64,000 bases of DNA from Pseudoalteromonas luteoviolacea (GTDB lineage Bacteria > Pseudomonadota > Gammaproteobacteria > Enterobacterales > Alteromonadaceae), in the NCBI RefSeq assembly GCF_021654285.1, contig NZ_JAKFZS010000011.1, positions 62,001 through 126,000 on the forward strand. Reading direction: 5' to 3'. Positions 24,877 through 35,950 of this stretch are shown in pieces. Each line of letters starts with the position of its first letter. Position 1 is the stretch's first letter. Under the pieces are notes generated by a model. It was not told the DNA's origin. It saw only the letters and a list, made by a program, of their open reading frames with translations, and made no database searches. Both the position numbers and the translations under genes were made by a program.

Positions 24877-26169
24877 ATGAATTTCAAAAAGCTGTTACTC
24901 ATTCCCGTTTTAAGTGTTGCGCTATGTAAGCCAGCATTTGCTGAACGTATACAAATAGACAAAGTCGTAGCCACGGTTAACGAGGGAGTCGTACTTCAAA
25001 GTGAAGTGGACCAAATTATAAACCGAGTTAAAGAACAAGCTACACTGCAAGGTACTGAGTTACCATCTGACAAGGTTCTGCGTATTCAAGCTACAGACAA
25101 ACTCATTGATGAAACGCTCATTCTCCAACTGGCGAATAGAATGGGAATGATCATTTCTGATGCTCATTTAGATCAAACTCTCGCAAATATAGCAAAAGAG
25201 CAAGGCGGTACAGTTAGTGACTTACGCCGTTCAATTGAAGCCGCAGGTGATAGCTTTCAAGCATACCGAGAAGAGATCCGAAAAGAGATCACAATTGGTC
25301 AAGTTAAGCGCAGTGCAGTTGATAGAAGAGTGTATATTAGCCCACAAGAGATAGATAACTTAAATAAAATCTTAGAGCAGCAAAGCGGTCAGACCGAAGA
25401 ATACAATGTTGGTCACATCTTGATTAAAATAGACAGTAAAGCGAGCCCTGAAGAAGTCGAAGATGCGAGAAAGCGTGCTGAAAACGTGATTAAATTCTTA
25501 AATGAAGGTAGGGACTTTAAACGCATTGCTATCGCTTCATCCAGTGGTGCAAATGCTCTAGAAGGTGGCCAACTAGGTTGGATGGGCATCAATGAGATGC
25601 CAACGCTATTTGCAGAAGCAATTAAAGGCAAGAAAAAAGACGAACTTGTCGGCCCTTTACGTTCAGGCGCTGGCTTCCATATAGTCAAAGTGCAAGACGT
25701 CCGCGGCCGTGAAGTTGTAGAAACAGTTGAAGTACGTTCTAGACATATTTTATTGAAGCCTTCAATTATTCTAAGTGAAGAAAAAGCACGAGATATGCTT
25801 GCCGGATTTGTTAAAGGTTTAAGAGCTGGTACAGCGAACTTTGCAGAACTTGCAAAGGAGCACTCTGAAGACCCAGGCTCCGCATTGAAAGGGGGTGAAT
25901 ACGACTGGACTGATCCAACCACATATGTGCCGGCATTTAGAGACACTTTACTCGGACTTGAACAAAATGAGATAAGCGAGCCATTTCGAAGTACATTTGG
26001 TTGGCATATTGTAGAACTTCTAGACAAACGTGTTGCTGATAAGACTGAACAAGCGAAAATGAATCGTGCACACCAGCTATTATTTAGAAGAAAATTCAAA
26101 GAAGAAAGCTTCAAATGGATGAGAGAAATGCGAGAGCAGGCTCACGTTGAAGTACTTGAGAGCAAATAA
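24877..26169 (+). CDS. surA: Periplasmic chaperone/prolyl isomerase SurA
   Basis: This 430-residue protein has signal peptide [17 protein letters not shown], an N-terminal chaperone region ([19 protein letters not shown]), and two parvulin-type PPIC domains (about 170-270 and 285-385; [11 protein letters not shown] and [11 protein letters not shown] mark their first strands). A C-terminal helix follows. SurA escorts outer-membrane proteins, including LptD itself, to the Bam complex. It starts 14 bases after lptD and ends 11 bases before pdxA, consistent with one transcript. Confidence 0.97.
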   Translation: MNFKKLLLIPVLSVALCKPAFAERIQIDKVVATVNEGVVLQSEVDQIINRVKEQATLQGTELPSDKVLRIQATDKLIDETLILQLANRMGMIISDAHLDQTLANIAKEQGGTVSDLRRSIEAAGDSFQAYREEIRKEITIGQVKRSAVDRRVYISPQEIDNLNKILEQQSGQTEEYNVGHILIKIDSKASPEEVEDARKRAENVIKFLNEGRDFKRIAIASSSGANALEGGQLGWMGINEMPTLFAEAIKGKKKDELVGPLRSGAGFHIVKVQDVRGREVVETVEVRSRHILLKPSIILSEEKARDMLAGFVKGLRAGTANFAELAKEHSEDPGSALKGGEYDWTDPTTYVPAFRDTLLGLEQNEISEPFRSTFGWHIVELLDKRVADKTEQAKMNRAHQLLFRRKFKEESFKWMREMREQAHVEVLESK

Positions 26170-26180
26170 GAAGAGCACAT

Positions 26181-27173
26181 ATGAGCTTGAGAATAGCGAT
26201 TACGCCTGGTGAGCCAGCTGGAATTGGCCCTGACTTAGTTATCAAATTAGCCCAACAAAGCTGGCCTGCCCAGCTTGTTGCTGTTGTTGACCGCACCATT
26301 CTAGAGCAAAGAGCAAGTGAACTTGGTCTAGATATCGAGTTGCTTGCGTTTGATCCTCAAGAAGAAATAAAGCCAGCCGCAGAAAAGCAGCTATATTATC
26401 TTCAAGTCGACAAAGGCTGTGACGTTACACCGGGACAACTTGATGAACAAAATGGGCAATACGTACTTGATACGCTTCGAATTGCCTCAGAGAAAAATAT
26501 GGATGGCACATTTGATGCCGTTGTTACAGGTCCTGTTCACAAAGGTATTATAAATAGAGCAGGTATTTCGTTCAGTGGCCACACAGAGTATTTTGCTCAC
26601 CAGTCAAATACACCAGATGTTGTCATGATGCTAGCTACAACGGGGCTACGAGTAGCATTGGCTACAACACATATACCTCTAGCCTATGTGTCAAAGGCAA
26701 TTACGCAAGAGCGACTAACCAAAGTCGCTAATATTTTATACCACGACTTACAGACAAAGTTTGGTGTTGAAGACCCCCGCATACTTGTTTGTGGACTAAA
26801 TCCACATGCAGGAGAAGGCGGACATTTAGGTAATGAAGAAATAGATACAATTTCGCCAGTACTTGCAAGACTCAATAGTGAGGGGAAAAACTTCATTGGT
26901 CCACTCCCTGCGGATACTCTTTTCCAAGCCAAGTATCTTGATAATGCAGATGCGGTACTGGCGATGTATCACGATCAAGGATTACCTGTGTTAAAATATA
27001 AAGGATTTGGTAACTCAGTTAATATTACTTTGGGATTGCCGTTTATTAGAACTTCCGTTGATCATGGCACTGCTCTTGATCTTGCAGCATCCGGTGATGT
27101 TGAAGTTGGTAGTTTTGAACTGGCAATTCACGAAGCAATTAAGCTTGCAAGCAAGAAAATACAAAATTCATGA
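26181..27173 (+). CDS. pdxA: 4-hydroxythreonine-4-phosphate dehydrogenase PdxA
   Basis: This 330-residue protein has the PdxA start [13 protein letters not shown], the metal ligands in FSGHTEYFA (His) and [11 protein letters not shown] (His), and the C-terminal VDHGTALD. It oxidises 4-phosphohydroxy-L-threonine with NAD(P)+ in pyridoxal 5'-phosphate synthesis. Its stop overlaps the rsmA start by four bases (ATGA), so translation of the two is probably coupled. Confidence 0.97.
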   Translation: MSLRIAITPGEPAGIGPDLVIKLAQQSWPAQLVAVVDRTILEQRASELGLDIELLAFDPQEEIKPAAEKQLYYLQVDKGCDVTPGQLDEQNGQYVLDTLRIASEKNMDGTFDAVVTGPVHKGIINRAGISFSGHTEYFAHQSNTPDVVMMLATTGLRVALATTHIPLAYVSKAITQERLTKVANILYHDLQTKFGVEDPRILVCGLNPHAGEGGHLGNEEIDTISPVLARLNSEGKNFIGPLPADTLFQAKYLDNADAVLAMYHDQGLPVLKYKGFGNSVNITLGLPFIRTSVDHGTALDLAASGDVEVGSFELAIHEAIKLASKKIQNS

Positions 27174-27976
27174 CAGATAAAGTACATTTGGGCCACCGTG
27201 CCCGTAAAAGATTCGGCCAAAACTTTTTAAATGATGACAACATCATCGACAAAATAGTCACGGCTATAGATCCAACACCTAATGATAACCTTGTTGAAAT
27301 TGGCCCTGGTCTAGGTGCTATCACCGAACCTGTGGTCGAACTGAGCGGCAAACTGACGGTAGTTGAACTTGATAGAGATCTTGCAGAACGCCTGATTGCT
27401 CACCCAACAATGGGCAATAAACTCAACGTTCATCAAGGCGATGCAATGAAGTTTGACTTCTCAAGCCTAGTTAGCGAAACAGCAAAGTTAAAGATATTTG
27501 GTAACTTACCATATAACGTTTCAACGCCCCTATTATTCCATCTATTTGAGTTTGCAGACAATGTCGAACACATGCACTTTATGCTACAAAAAGAGGTTGT
27601 GAATAGAATGGTTGCTGGTCCTGGTTCTAAAGCATATGGTCGATTAAGTGTCATGACACAATATTACTGCCATGCTATGCCAGTCATTGAAGTGCCACCT
27701 ACCTGTTTCAAGCCTGCACCAAAAGTGGACTCGGCAGTGGTTAGATTAATTCCTAAAAAAGCAGAACAACGTAGTGCAAAAAGTACCAAAATACTTAATA
27801 CCGTTTGTCTAGAGGCTTTTAACCAAAGACGTAAAACTCTGCGAAATAGTCTCTCAAATCTGCTTACAGTAGAAGAAATAACACAGCTTGGGATTGATCC
27901 GTCACTGCGTGCGGAAAATATCTCCCTTTCTCAATTTATTGAAATCGCAAACTGGATCTATGACAACAAACAGTGA
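27170..27976 (+). CDS. rsmA: 16S rRNA dimethyladenosine transferase RsmA (KsgA)
   Basis: This 268-residue methyltransferase opens with [11 protein letters not shown] and has SAM motif I ([10 protein letters not shown]), the acidic motif II ([12 protein letters not shown]), and the catalytic [13 protein letters not shown] motif. [12 protein letters not shown] and the C-terminal helical domain follow. It dimethylates two adjacent adenines in the last helix of 16S rRNA (A1518 and A1519 in E. coli). Its 3' end overlaps the apaG start by 17 bases. Confidence 0.97.
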   Translation: MTDKVHLGHRARKRFGQNFLNDDNIIDKIVTAIDPTPNDNLVEIGPGLGAITEPVVELSGKLTVVELDRDLAERLIAHPTMGNKLNVHQGDAMKFDFSSLVSETAKLKIFGNLPYNVSTPLLFHLFEFADNVEHMHFMLQKEVVNRMVAGPGSKAYGRLSVMTQYYCHAMPVIEVPPTCFKPAPKVDSAVVRLIPKKAEQRSAKSTKILNTVCLEAFNQRRKTLRNSLSNLLTVEEITQLGIDPSLRAENISLSQFIEIANWIYDNKQ

Positions 27977-28349
27977 AATAGGCACGCCTATAAAAGTCTC
28001 TGTTGAGACTTTTTATGTGGAGGCGCAGTCTCAACCAGAAAAAGACAAGTACGTTTTTGCTTACACTATCACCATCAAGAACCATAGCCTGTGTAGCGCA
28101 AAGCTTGAAAGCCGTTATTGGTTAATCACTGATGCAAATGGCAAAGAAACAGAGGTTGAGGGAGAAGGCGTGGTTGGCGAGCAACCGACGATTCGTCCAG
28201 GAGAAAGCTACCAATATACCAGTGGTGCCGTATTAGACACCCCTGTAGGAACGATGGAAGGCTACTACTTAATGCGCAATGAATTCGGCTCTGAGTTTAA
28301 AGCGCCAATTAGTGTATTCAGGCTTAATCGTCCAGATATACTGCACTGA
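27960..28349 (+). CDS. apaG: ApaG domain protein
   Basis: This 129-residue protein is a fibronectin-III-like ApaG domain, with [13 protein letters not shown]-type [31 protein letters not shown], and YYLMRNEFG near the C-terminus. The start chosen is ATG 27960, inside the rsmA end; a longer frame from 27888 would add 24 residues that merely shadow RsmA. The family is conserved beside apaH and binds nucleotides weakly in some reports, but its role remains unclear. Two bases separate it from apaH. Confidence 0.93.
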   Translation: MTTNSEIGTPIKVSVETFYVEAQSQPEKDKYVFAYTITIKNHSLCSAKLESRYWLITDANGKETEVEGEGVVGEQPTIRPGESYQYTSGAVLDTPVGTMEGYYLMRNEFGSEFKAPISVFRLNRPDILH

Positions 28350-28351
28350 TA

Positions 28352-29152
28352 ATGGCAAGCTATGTAATAGGTGATTTACAAGGGTGCTATACACAATTTA
28401 AGCAACTGTTAGAGATGGTTGACTTTAACCCAAGTAAAGACCATTTATACTTAGTCGGGGATCTAGTCGCTCGAGGGCCTGATTCCCTAGCCTGCATGCA
28501 GTATGTGTACTCCTTACAAAACTCCGTCACTGTTACCTTGGGTAATCATGATCTTCATTTAATGTCGACAGTGATTAATGGCAAGCAAGCCAATCCCAAG
28601 GATAAACTAGACGCGTTGATTTCTAGTGCGTCGCTACCAAAATATCTATCTTTTTTGCAATCACAACCCCTATGCACTTACCTACCGGAGTTCGATTGCT
28701 TCATTTCACATGCTGGAATACATCCCCATTGGACGATAGAACAAGCAATTGAGTTGTCAAAATGGGGACAATCTTGTTATCAGGGCGCTAAGTCTGCGCA
28801 ATTTTTAGCAGGTATGTATGGTAAAAATTCAAATATTGATTTGCCAGACGACGATCCACAAATGAAATTCAATACTACAGTCAATGTATTCACGCGAATG
28901 CGCTTTCTAACACAAGACTGGCTTCTTGACTTTGATAATAAAGGTACGCTCCATGATAGTAGACAGCTAAAACCTTGGTTTACACACCCACGTTTTAAGG
29001 CAAGCAAAACTTGTTTCGTTTTTGGTCACTGGGCTGCGTTAGAAGGTAATACACATCTAGATCGGGTCATTGCATTAGACACTGGTTGTGTATGGGGTGG
29101 TCCAATGACCTTGCTTAATTTGTCCACAAACGAACAAATTAACAGCAATTAA
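28352..29152 (+). CDS. apaH: Symmetrical bis(5'-nucleosyl)-tetraphosphatase ApaH
   Basis: This 266-residue calcineurin-like metallophosphatase has GDLQGCY, GDLVARGPDS and GNHDLH, the dimetal-binding motifs of ApaH, plus ISHAGIHPHW and FGHWAALEG near the C-terminus. It splits diadenosine tetraphosphate (Ap4A) into two ADP and also removes Np4 caps from RNA in E. coli. It is the final gene of the lptD-apaH run. No strong terminator hairpin was seen after it. Confidence 0.96.
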   Translation: MASYVIGDLQGCYTQFKQLLEMVDFNPSKDHLYLVGDLVARGPDSLACMQYVYSLQNSVTVTLGNHDLHLMSTVINGKQANPKDKLDALISSASLPKYLSFLQSQPLCTYLPEFDCFISHAGIHPHWTIEQAIELSKWGQSCYQGAKSAQFLAGMYGKNSNIDLPDDDPQMKFNTTVNVFTRMRFLTQDWLLDFDNKGTLHDSRQLKPWFTHPRFKASKTCFVFGHWAALEGNTHLDRVIALDTGCVWGGPMTLLNLSTNEQINSN

Positions 29153-29267
29153 TCAAAACCTATCCGTTTTTACTGAATTTTATATTCACATCTGCTATAA
29201 AATACTTAACTAATGCGCAATAAATCCGATAAGTGGTTGTACTGCTTTAACTTGATGGTATCTTTGT

Positions 29268-31283
29268 ATGAATTTAACCGTTAGCCAACGTATTTGGGGT
29301 GGCTTTATAATAATTACCCTGCTTTTATTGTCCATCGGAGTGAACTCGCTGCTCAGGATCGCAAATATCGATAGTTCAACTCAGCTGGTCAACAATCTGT
29401 CTCTTCCCGCGCTAGATAGGAGCGCAGCTTTACAAATCGAATTTACTCAAATGAGTAAAATTGCACAAGCCAGTTTTTACACTCAGTCCAGTGATGAATT
29501 GAGCAGTTTAAAATCTGCTTTCAATGCTCGTCAGAAAACCTTTGAGCAAAGTTATTCAGCTCTAAACCAAATTGTCCAAGACGAGCCTACACTGTCAGGC
29601 AGTAGTCAGGATGTCGCTGAAAGCTTTGGGACATTCTCTAAATCGGTTACTTCACTATTTGCCGACAAATCATTAGAAATGAGTTTAAATAAACAGCTTA
29701 TAGCACAATTAGAAGAAGCAGAAATTGCCGCTGACGATGCTGCTACCGTTGTGGTTGATATTTTAGACTTGGATGGCTTTGAGTCGTTAAACTCACGTGC
29801 ATATCAAGCTGCTAATAAATTAGAAAACTCATTTAGTTCATTGGCCACCAGTAGCGCGGATATACTCACCATCAATGAGTCAAGTACCTTGGATATCGTC
29901 AAAAAAGAGCAAAGCTACGTATTTGAGGATATAGATCGTAATATCGAACTAATGCGCTCGACCGTTGCACAATTAGATGAAGACTTGCTTAATGACCTTG
30001 ATTCATACTATGGAGCGCTCAAAGAGCAACTTCAGGGTAGTGACAGTATTGCAAATAATCGTCAACGCTTAATCACTGCGCGCATTAATACACAAAATGA
30101 GCTTAATAGCGCAGAGCAGGCAACTAAAAAAGCACTTGAACAACTCGGTGAACTGGTTGCGCAATCTAAACAATTGGCCTTTGAAATCCAAAGCGAAGTA
30201 ACCGAAGATGTATCATCTGCCAACATCGCTACTTGGACAGGAATGATTGCAGCTACTCTGCTAGCTATAGGCATTGCTTATTTTACTGTTAGCCGCATCA
30301 CTAAACCACTTGCAGAAGTAAACCGCGTGTTAGATATCGTTGCCAGAGGTGATATGACACACTCACTTGATGCCTCTGCAAAAGATGAATTTGGAGAACT
30401 AGCACAAAGCTGTAACACGCTTATCACCAGCTTAAAAGAATTGATCACAGGTATCGTGTCACGTTCAACACAATTGGCAGCTGCCTCAGAACAAACATCA
30501 GCAATTACTTCTGAGTCTAGTCACGCAATTAAGAGCCAACAATCTCAAGTAGAGCAAGCCGCGACAGCAACAACAGAAATGAGCAGTACGGCGCACGGTG
30601 TGAGCAACAGTGCCCATCAGGCACTTGATGAAATTAAAAACGCAGATCAAGAGGCTGAACGCGTTAAAGGCATCTCACATGATAACAAGAGAACCATCGA
30701 GCAGCTGGCTCATGAAGTGGAAGAGGTTTCTACCGTTATCAATAAACTCCACCATGATAGTTCTGCTATTGGCGGGATCTTAGATGTTATTCGTGGAATT
30801 GCCGAACAAACTAATTTACTCGCGCTAAATGCTGCGATTGAAGCTGCCCGTGCAGGTGAGCAAGGCCGTGGCTTTGCGGTAGTTGCAGACGAGGTACGCT
30901 CTTTGGCAAGTAAAACACAAGAATCAACTCAAGAGATCCAGTCAATGATTGAATCATTGCAAGCTGGGGCTGAAGAAGCGGTTACCGCGATGTCAAAAGG
31001 ACAACAGCAAGCAGAATCATGTGTGGCACAGAGCGATATCGCCAACGAAGCACTGAACTCTATCACTGATGCGGTTTCAAGAGCACACGATGTGAGTGAG
31101 GAAATTGCAACTGCAGCAAACGAGCAGCAACAGGTATCTCAGGAGATCAGTGAACGCCTTGAATCAATTGTAACGATCGCCGAGCAAACAGCTGAAGGCG
31201 CAAATCAAACTTCAACTTCCAGCTCAGAAGTCGCAAAACTTGCCGAAGAGCTACGTCAATCTGTATCACAGTTTAGAGTGTAA
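29268..31283 (+). CDS. Methyl-accepting chemotaxis protein
   Basis: This 671-residue transducer has an N-terminal membrane segment (about 10-30), a long helical periplasmic sensor of about 290 residues (30-318), a second membrane segment (about 320-338), and a HAMP domain ([11 protein letters not shown] onward). The cytoplasmic coiled coil contains the hairpin tip [18 protein letters not shown] and [10 protein letters not shown]. The all-helical ligand domain with few aromatic residues resembles the helical-bundle (HBM-like) type, so the ligand may be an organic acid, but this is inference. It stands alone after apaH, and a bidirectional terminator separates it from tkt. Confidence 0.95.
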   Translation: MNLTVSQRIWGGFIIITLLLLSIGVNSLLRIANIDSSTQLVNNLSLPALDRSAALQIEFTQMSKIAQASFYTQSSDELSSLKSAFNARQKTFEQSYSALNQIVQDEPTLSGSSQDVAESFGTFSKSVTSLFADKSLEMSLNKQLIAQLEEAEIAADDAATVVVDILDLDGFESLNSRAYQAANKLENSFSSLATSSADILTINESSTLDIVKKEQSYVFEDIDRNIELMRSTVAQLDEDLLNDLDSYYGALKEQLQGSDSIANNRQRLITARINTQNELNSAEQATKKALEQLGELVAQSKQLAFEIQSEVTEDVSSANIATWTGMIAATLLAIGIAYFTVSRITKPLAEVNRVLDIVARGDMTHSLDASAKDEFGELAQSCNTLITSLKELITGIVSRSTQLAAASEQTSAITSESSHAIKSQQSQVEQAATATTEMSSTAHGVSNSAHQALDEIKNADQEAERVKGISHDNKRTIEQLAHEVEEVSTVINKLHHDSSAIGGILDVIRGIAEQTNLLALNAAIEAARAGEQGRGFAVVADEVRSLASKTQESTQEIQSMIESLQAGAEEAVTAMSKGQQQAESCVAQSDIANEALNSITDAVSRAHDVSEEIATAANEQQQVSQEISERLESIVTIAEQTAEGANQTSTSSSEVAKLAEELRQSVSQFRV

Positions 31284-31364
31284 ATAGACTGACTTAATTA
31301 TGCGATAAGTCCATATTTTTCATTTGGGCTTATCGTTTAAAAAATAGAGTAAAAACATACACAC

Positions 31365-31393
31365 AAAAAAACCGCCTTACTGGGCGGTTTTTT
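31365..31393. terminator. Bidirectional terminator between the chemoreceptor gene and tkt
   Basis: ACCGCC (31371-31376) and GGCGGT (31383-31388) form a stem flanked by six A residues on one side and six T residues on the other. It can stop transcription from both convergent genes. Confidence 0.9.
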
Positions 31394-31409
31394 AATTGCT
31401 GAAACGCGA

Positions 31410-33401
31410 TTAGAATAAAGCGGTTGCTTTAGCCACTACGTTTTCAACAGTGAAGCCAAAGTGCTTAAATAGTTCACCAGCAGGTGCCGATTCACCAAAA
31501 GTACTCATACCAACAATAGCACCATTTAAGCCAACATATTTGTACCAGAAATCTTCAATACCCGCTTCAATTGCAACTCGACGAGTTACCGATGCAGGTA
31601 ATACTGATTCTTTATACTCTGCAGATTGCGCATCAAATACATCTGTTGAAGGCATTGAAACAACACGTACTTTTTTACCTTCTTCACGCAATTGCTCTGC
31701 TGCTTCTACAGCTAATTGAACTTCTGAACCAGTTGCAATCAGGATCACCTCAGGGTTTGTATCACAACTTAATACATAGCCACCGCGCTTAATTGCAGCA
31801 ACTTGCTCTTCAGTACGAGCTTGCTGTGCAAGACCTTGACGCGTAAATACCAAAGATGTAGGACCGTCTTTACGCTCAATCGCTTGCTGCCATGAGACTG
31901 CTGACTCAACCTGATCACATGGGCGCCAGCTAACTAAGTTAGGTGTCAAGCGCATATTAGCAAGTTGCTCTACTGGTTGGTGTGTTGGTCCATCTTCACC
32001 TAGACCAATTGAGTCATGCGTATAAACAAAGATACTTGGTTGCTTCATTAATGCAGCCATACGCACTGCATTACGTGCATATTCCATGAACATTAGGAAT
32101 GTAGCGCCGTAAGGAATAAAGCCTTTATGCAGGGCAATACCATTCATAATTGCAGACATACCAAACTCACGCACACCATAGAAGATATAGTTGCCTGACG
32201 CATCGTCCGCAGTTAGACCTTTAGAGCCTTCCCAAATTGTTAGGTTAGAACCTGCAAGGTCCGCTGAGCCCCCCATAAACTCTGGTAAAATTGGGCCAAA
32301 TGCATTTAGTGCATTTTGCGACGCTTTACGTGTTGCAGGGTTAGCAGGGTTTGCCTGTAGCTCAGCAATGTAAGCTTCAGTTTGTTCAGTCCAATTTACT
32401 GGTAATTCGCCTTTGGTACGACGCTCAAACTCAGCAGCAAGCTCTGGGTAATGCATCTGGTACTCTGTAAATTTAACCAACCATTCGCTTTGAATTTGCT
32501 GACCGTGTGCCGCACCATTCCATTTAGCATAAACATCTTCAGGGATCTCGAAAGCATCATGCTTCCAACCTAAAAACTCACGCGCTGCTTTAATTTCATC
32601 ATCACCTAATGGCGCACCGTGACAATCATGGCTACCTGATTTGTTAGGTGAACCATAACCAATAACAGTTTTACAACAAATCAATGTTGGCTTGCCTGTT
32701 TCAGCTCGCGCAGCTTCAATCGCTGCTTTAATAGCTTCGCTATCATGACCATCTACAGCTGGAATGACATGCCAACCATAAGACTCAAAGCGCTTAGGTG
32801 TATCATCACTGAACCACCCTTCTACTTCGCCGTCAATTGAAATACCATTGTCATCCCAAAATGCGATTAACTTGCCAAGGCCTAAAGTGCCTGCCAGTGA
32901 ACATGCTTCATGAGAGATGCCTTCCATCAGACAGCCATCGCCTAAAAATGCATAAGTAAAATGGTTTACAATGTCGTATTCATCACGGTTAAATTGTGCC
33001 GCAAGTGCCTTTTCGGCAATTGCCATACCGACAGCATTAGTAATACCTTGTCCAAGGGGGCCAGTTGTGGTTTCAATACCAGGTGCATACCCATATTCAG
33101 GGTGGCCAGGTGTTTTAGAGTGCATCTGACGGAAATTTTTCAAATCATCAATCGATAACTCATAACCGCTCAAGTGTAATAAAGAATAAATTAACATTGA
33201 GCCGTGGCCATTTGATAATACAAATCTATCTCTATCTACCCACTCTGGATTATTTGGATTGTGCTTCAAATAATCGCGCCAAAGTACCTCTGCGATATCT
33301 GCCATGCCCATGGGAGCCCCAGGGTGGCCTGATTTAGCCTTTTGTACAGCGTCCATGGATAGAACGCGAATTGCGTTTGCAAGTTCTTTGCGAGATGGCA
33401 T
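31410..33401 (-). CDS. tkt: Transketolase
   Basis: This 663-residue thiamine-diphosphate enzyme has [12 protein letters not shown] near the N-terminus, the ThDP motif [13 protein letters not shown], the central [10 protein letters not shown] segment, and a C-terminal domain with VIIATGSE-like [13 protein letters not shown]. It exchanges two-carbon units in the pentose phosphate pathway. Length matches E. coli TktA (663). GGTAGGAGAATCC precedes the ATG. It is divergent from metK with about 260 bases between, and nothing suggests co-regulation apart from position. Confidence 0.97.
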   Translation of the reverse strand: MPSRKELANAIRVLSMDAVQKAKSGHPGAPMGMADIAEVLWRDYLKHNPNNPEWVDRDRFVLSNGHGSMLIYSLLHLSGYELSIDDLKNFRQMHSKTPGHPEYGYAPGIETTTGPLGQGITNAVGMAIAEKALAAQFNRDEYDIVNHFTYAFLGDGCLMEGISHEACSLAGTLGLGKLIAFWDDNGISIDGEVEGWFSDDTPKRFESYGWHVIPAVDGHDSEAIKAAIEAARAETGKPTLICCKTVIGYGSPNKSGSHDCHGAPLGDDEIKAAREFLGWKHDAFEIPEDVYAKWNGAAHGQQIQSEWLVKFTEYQMHYPELAAEFERRTKGELPVNWTEQTEAYIAELQANPANPATRKASQNALNAFGPILPEFMGGSADLAGSNLTIWEGSKGLTADDASGNYIFYGVREFGMSAIMNGIALHKGFIPYGATFLMFMEYARNAVRMAALMKQPSIFVYTHDSIGLGEDGPTHQPVEQLANMRLTPNLVSWRPCDQVESAVSWQQAIERKDGPTSLVFTRQGLAQQARTEEQVAAIKRGGYVLSCDTNPEVILIATGSEVQLAVEAAEQLREEGKKVRVVSMPSTDVFDAQSAEYKESVLPASVTRRVAIEAGIEDFWYKYVGLNGAIVGMSTFGESAPAGELFKHFGFTVENVVAKATALF

Positions 33402-33543
33402 GGATTCTCCTACCTTTAAGTGTTTGCACGGTGATTTTTAAAGGCCCATTCTTACCTAATAAAATTACCACTGCAATTAAAATCATAAGAAAAACGATAA
33501 ATTCACATTGTTTTTAATAAGTAAATTGCAAGCAGATAAAAAT

Positions 33544-33559
33544 AGACGTCTAGGCGTAA
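33544..33559. promoter_or_regulatory. Probable MetJ operator upstream of metK
   Basis: AGACGTCT (33544-33551) is an exact MetJ consensus met-box. It is followed directly by AGGCGTAA (33552-33559), which matches five of eight positions. Tandem 8-bp boxes are how MetJ-SAM binds, and the site lies 105-120 bases before the metK start. Confidence 0.75.
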
Positions 33560-33663
33560 AAAAACTATGCATATAACCCTGTTTTAGTTAGAATAACGCC
33601 CTAGATTTTTCCAGCGCTGTTTTACGCATGTTCGCGAAGCGCACTTTTTGTGAGTATAAAATA

Positions 33664-34815
33664 ATGGCGAAACACTTATTTACTTCAGAATCAGTTTCTG
33701 AAGGCCATCCGGATAAAATTGCGGATCAAATTTCAGATGCAGTACTAGATGCAATTCTTGAGCAAGACCCGAAAGCACGAGTAGCGTGTGAAACCTATGT
33801 AAAAACAGGTATGGTCATGGTTGGTGGTGAAGTAACCACAAGCGCTTGGGTAGATATCGAAGAGCTTACTCGTAAAACAGTTCGTGAAATTGGTTACACG
33901 CATTCAGACATGGGTTTTGACGCCGATTCATGTGCTATTTTAAATACTATTGGTAAGCAGTCACCTGATATTAACCAAGGTGTCGACCGCTCTCGCCCAG
34001 AAGAACAAGGTGCTGGCGATCAGGGTCTGATGTTCGGTTATGCATGTAATGAAACTGACGTTTTAATGCCTGCGCCAATTACTTATTCACATCGTTTAGT
34101 TCAGCGTCAGGCTGAAGTACGTAAAGACGGTACTTTACCTTGGTTGCGTCCAGACGCTAAGTCACAGGTAACATTTGCTTATGAAAATGGCAAACCTGTG
34201 GGTATCGACGCAGTTGTGCTTTCTACTCAACATTGTGACTCAGTGTCTCAAGATGACCTAGTTGAAGCAGTGATGGAGACCATCATCAAGCCAACTCTGC
34301 CAAAAGAGTTGATCACTGACGCGACTAAATTCTTTATCAACCCAACGGGTCGTTTCGTGATCGGTGGCCCAATGGGCGACTGTGGTTTAACTGGTCGTAA
34401 GATCATCGTTGATACTTACGGTGGTATGGCTAGACACGGCGGCGGTGCTTTCTCAGGTAAAGATCCATCTAAAGTTGACCGCTCAGCAGCTTACGCTGGT
34501 CGTTATGTTGCTAAAAACATCGTTGCTGCAGGTCTTGCTGACAAATGTGAAATCCAAGTTTCATACGCTATCGGTGTTGCAGAGCCAACGTCTATCAGCA
34601 TTGATACATTTGGCACAGGCAAAGTAGATGAGGCCCGTTTAATCGAACTAGTTCGTGAAAACTTTGACCTTCGTCCTTACGGCCTTATTACTATGCTTGA
34701 CCTTGAGCGCCCAATTTACCAGCCAACTGCTGCTTATGGTCACTTTGGCCGTGAAGAGTTCCCATGGGAAAAAACAGATAAAGCAGAAGCACTTAAAGCT
34801 GCTGCAGGTCTTTAA
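33664..34815 (+). CDS. metK: S-adenosylmethionine synthetase MetK
   Basis: This 383-residue enzyme starts at ATG 33664 ([16 protein letters not shown]). The frame extends 12 codons upstream, but without conservation. Motifs are the ATP-binding [12 protein letters not shown], the P-loop-like [19 protein letters not shown], and the active-site EGHPDK with its His. It makes S-adenosylmethionine from methionine and ATP. A MetJ-type box upstream suggests repression by MetJ with SAM as corepressor. A GC-rich terminator follows the stop. Confidence 0.97.
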   Translation: MAKHLFTSESVSEGHPDKIADQISDAVLDAILEQDPKARVACETYVKTGMVMVGGEVTTSAWVDIEELTRKTVREIGYTHSDMGFDADSCAILNTIGKQSPDINQGVDRSRPEEQGAGDQGLMFGYACNETDVLMPAPITYSHRLVQRQAEVRKDGTLPWLRPDAKSQVTFAYENGKPVGIDAVVLSTQHCDSVSQDDLVEAVMETIIKPTLPKELITDATKFFINPTGRFVIGGPMGDCGLTGRKIIVDTYGGMARHGGGAFSGKDPSKVDRSAAYAGRYVAKNIVAAGLADKCEIQVSYAIGVAEPTSISIDTFGTGKVDEARLIELVRENFDLRPYGLITMLDLERPIYQPTAAYGHFGREEFPWEKTDKAEALKAAAGL

Positions 34816-34834
34816 TAAGTCATTACTTATTATT

Positions 34835-34858
34835 AAGGCGCCTTTGGCGCCTTTTTTT
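34835..34858 (+). terminator. Intrinsic terminator of metK
   Basis: AAGGCGCC (34835-34842), loop TTT, GGCGCCTT (34846-34853) and a run of T to 34858. The T-run touches the stop codon of the convergent HDOD gene. Confidence 0.92.
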
Positions 34859-35702
34859 ATCCTATCAAATACTCTTCTACATCTTCTTTTATATCTGTAT
34901 AGTCATCATCGCTCAAATCTAAAGCAAGCATCACATCATCTTTAAATGTATGCCAATCAGCACAACTCCTAAAGTGCTTTATTTCAAAACAAAAGTTTTC
35001 CGCGAGCTTCAATGTCGCCATGATTTGTTTTTCAACCTTAGAGTCACTATCTTGAAAAAACGACGGATCATGATGTCGTAAGATAATTTGGCATACTCTT
35101 TTTGGCAAATGCCAAGAACTTGCTAAATAATACCCCACCACAGTATGATTTGTTGCGTACTGCTGTGCTTCATATTCTATCAAGGAGTGCTCAGGACGTT
35201 GTGCAGCACGCATCAACACTTCATTATAATCCTCAAAGCGCATTGCCATTGCTGGCACCCCAGCGTCATGGAACAGACCAAGTAACTGTAAATCCTCAAT
35301 TGGAATTGCCGAATTTGCTTTTTTTCCGATGAGCATGGCCACTTGTGAAATATCAGACGCACTATCCCAAAAGCGCTGTAATGAAATACAACAATCATCC
35401 TGCGCAAAAGCACTTTTTAGCAAATGCCCAGTAACGACTTGAGTAATACAGTTCATACCCAAAAACATCACTGCCTGTTTAATATCCGTCACAGTTCTCG
35501 ACATACCGTATGCAGGAGAGTTGATAACTTTAAGTACAGCAGCAGACGTAGCAACATCTTCTGTAATAATAGCTGCGACCCGATTTAATTCAGGTTCATC
35601 TTTGTTTAATTCATCTTGGAGGCTTTGTAAAATTTCTGGCTTGGCTGGTATACTAAAACCTGACCTTAAGTCTGCTAAAACTTTGTCATCAATATCTATC
35701 AT
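34857..35702 (-). CDS. HDOD-domain signalling protein
   Basis: This 281-residue protein consists almost entirely of an HDOD domain. It has IPAKPEILQSLQDELN, VAAIITEDVATSAAVLKVINSPAYG, and IKQAVMFLGMNCITQVVTG, then a helical region that keeps LLGLFHDAGVPAM, reminiscent of the HD motif but without a full HD-GYP catalytic set. HDOD proteins take part in motility, biofilm and stress signalling, often through protein contacts. The partner here is unknown. AGGTGA lies before the ATG. Confidence 0.9.
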   Translation of the reverse strand: MIDIDDKVLADLRSGFSIPAKPEILQSLQDELNKDEPELNRVAAIITEDVATSAAVLKVINSPAYGMSRTVTDIKQAVMFLGMNCITQVVTGHLLKSAFAQDDCCISLQRFWDSASDISQVAMLIGKKANSAIPIEDLQLLGLFHDAGVPAMAMRFEDYNEVLMRAAQRPEHSLIEYEAQQYATNHTVVGYYLASSWHLPKRVCQIILRHHDPSFFQDSDSKVEKQIMATLKLAENFCFEIKHFRSCADWHTFKDDVMLALDLSDDDYTDIKEDVEEYLIG

Positions 35703-35914
35703 AGGTCACCTATGTAGCGGCTTTGATTTTAGTGTAGTAGATCAACTTTGACCTGTCGCAACTATTTCATAATCTATAACAATGCATGTTGCATGATTTT
35801 GAAAACCACGACTTTAAAACTGATACATGACACTAATTATGAAGCATGCTTATATACAAGCTCTTTGAATGTAAAAGAGATTACGCTAGCGAACTGCGCA
35901 AGTAATTATGAAGT

Positions 35915-35934
35915 AAGGCGTGTGATCACGCCTT
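35915..35934. terminator. Hairpin downstream of the CYTH-CHAD gene
   Basis: AAGGCGTG (35915-35922) pairs with CACGCCTT (35927-35934) around TGAT. T-tracts on both sides are poor, so its strength as a terminator is uncertain. Confidence 0.45.
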
Positions 35935-35950
35935 TATAAAAATAGGAGAC

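Noticed and set aside
25413..26114. 233-codon minus-strand frame
   Set aside because: It is the antisense of surA with no domain or ribosome-binding site.
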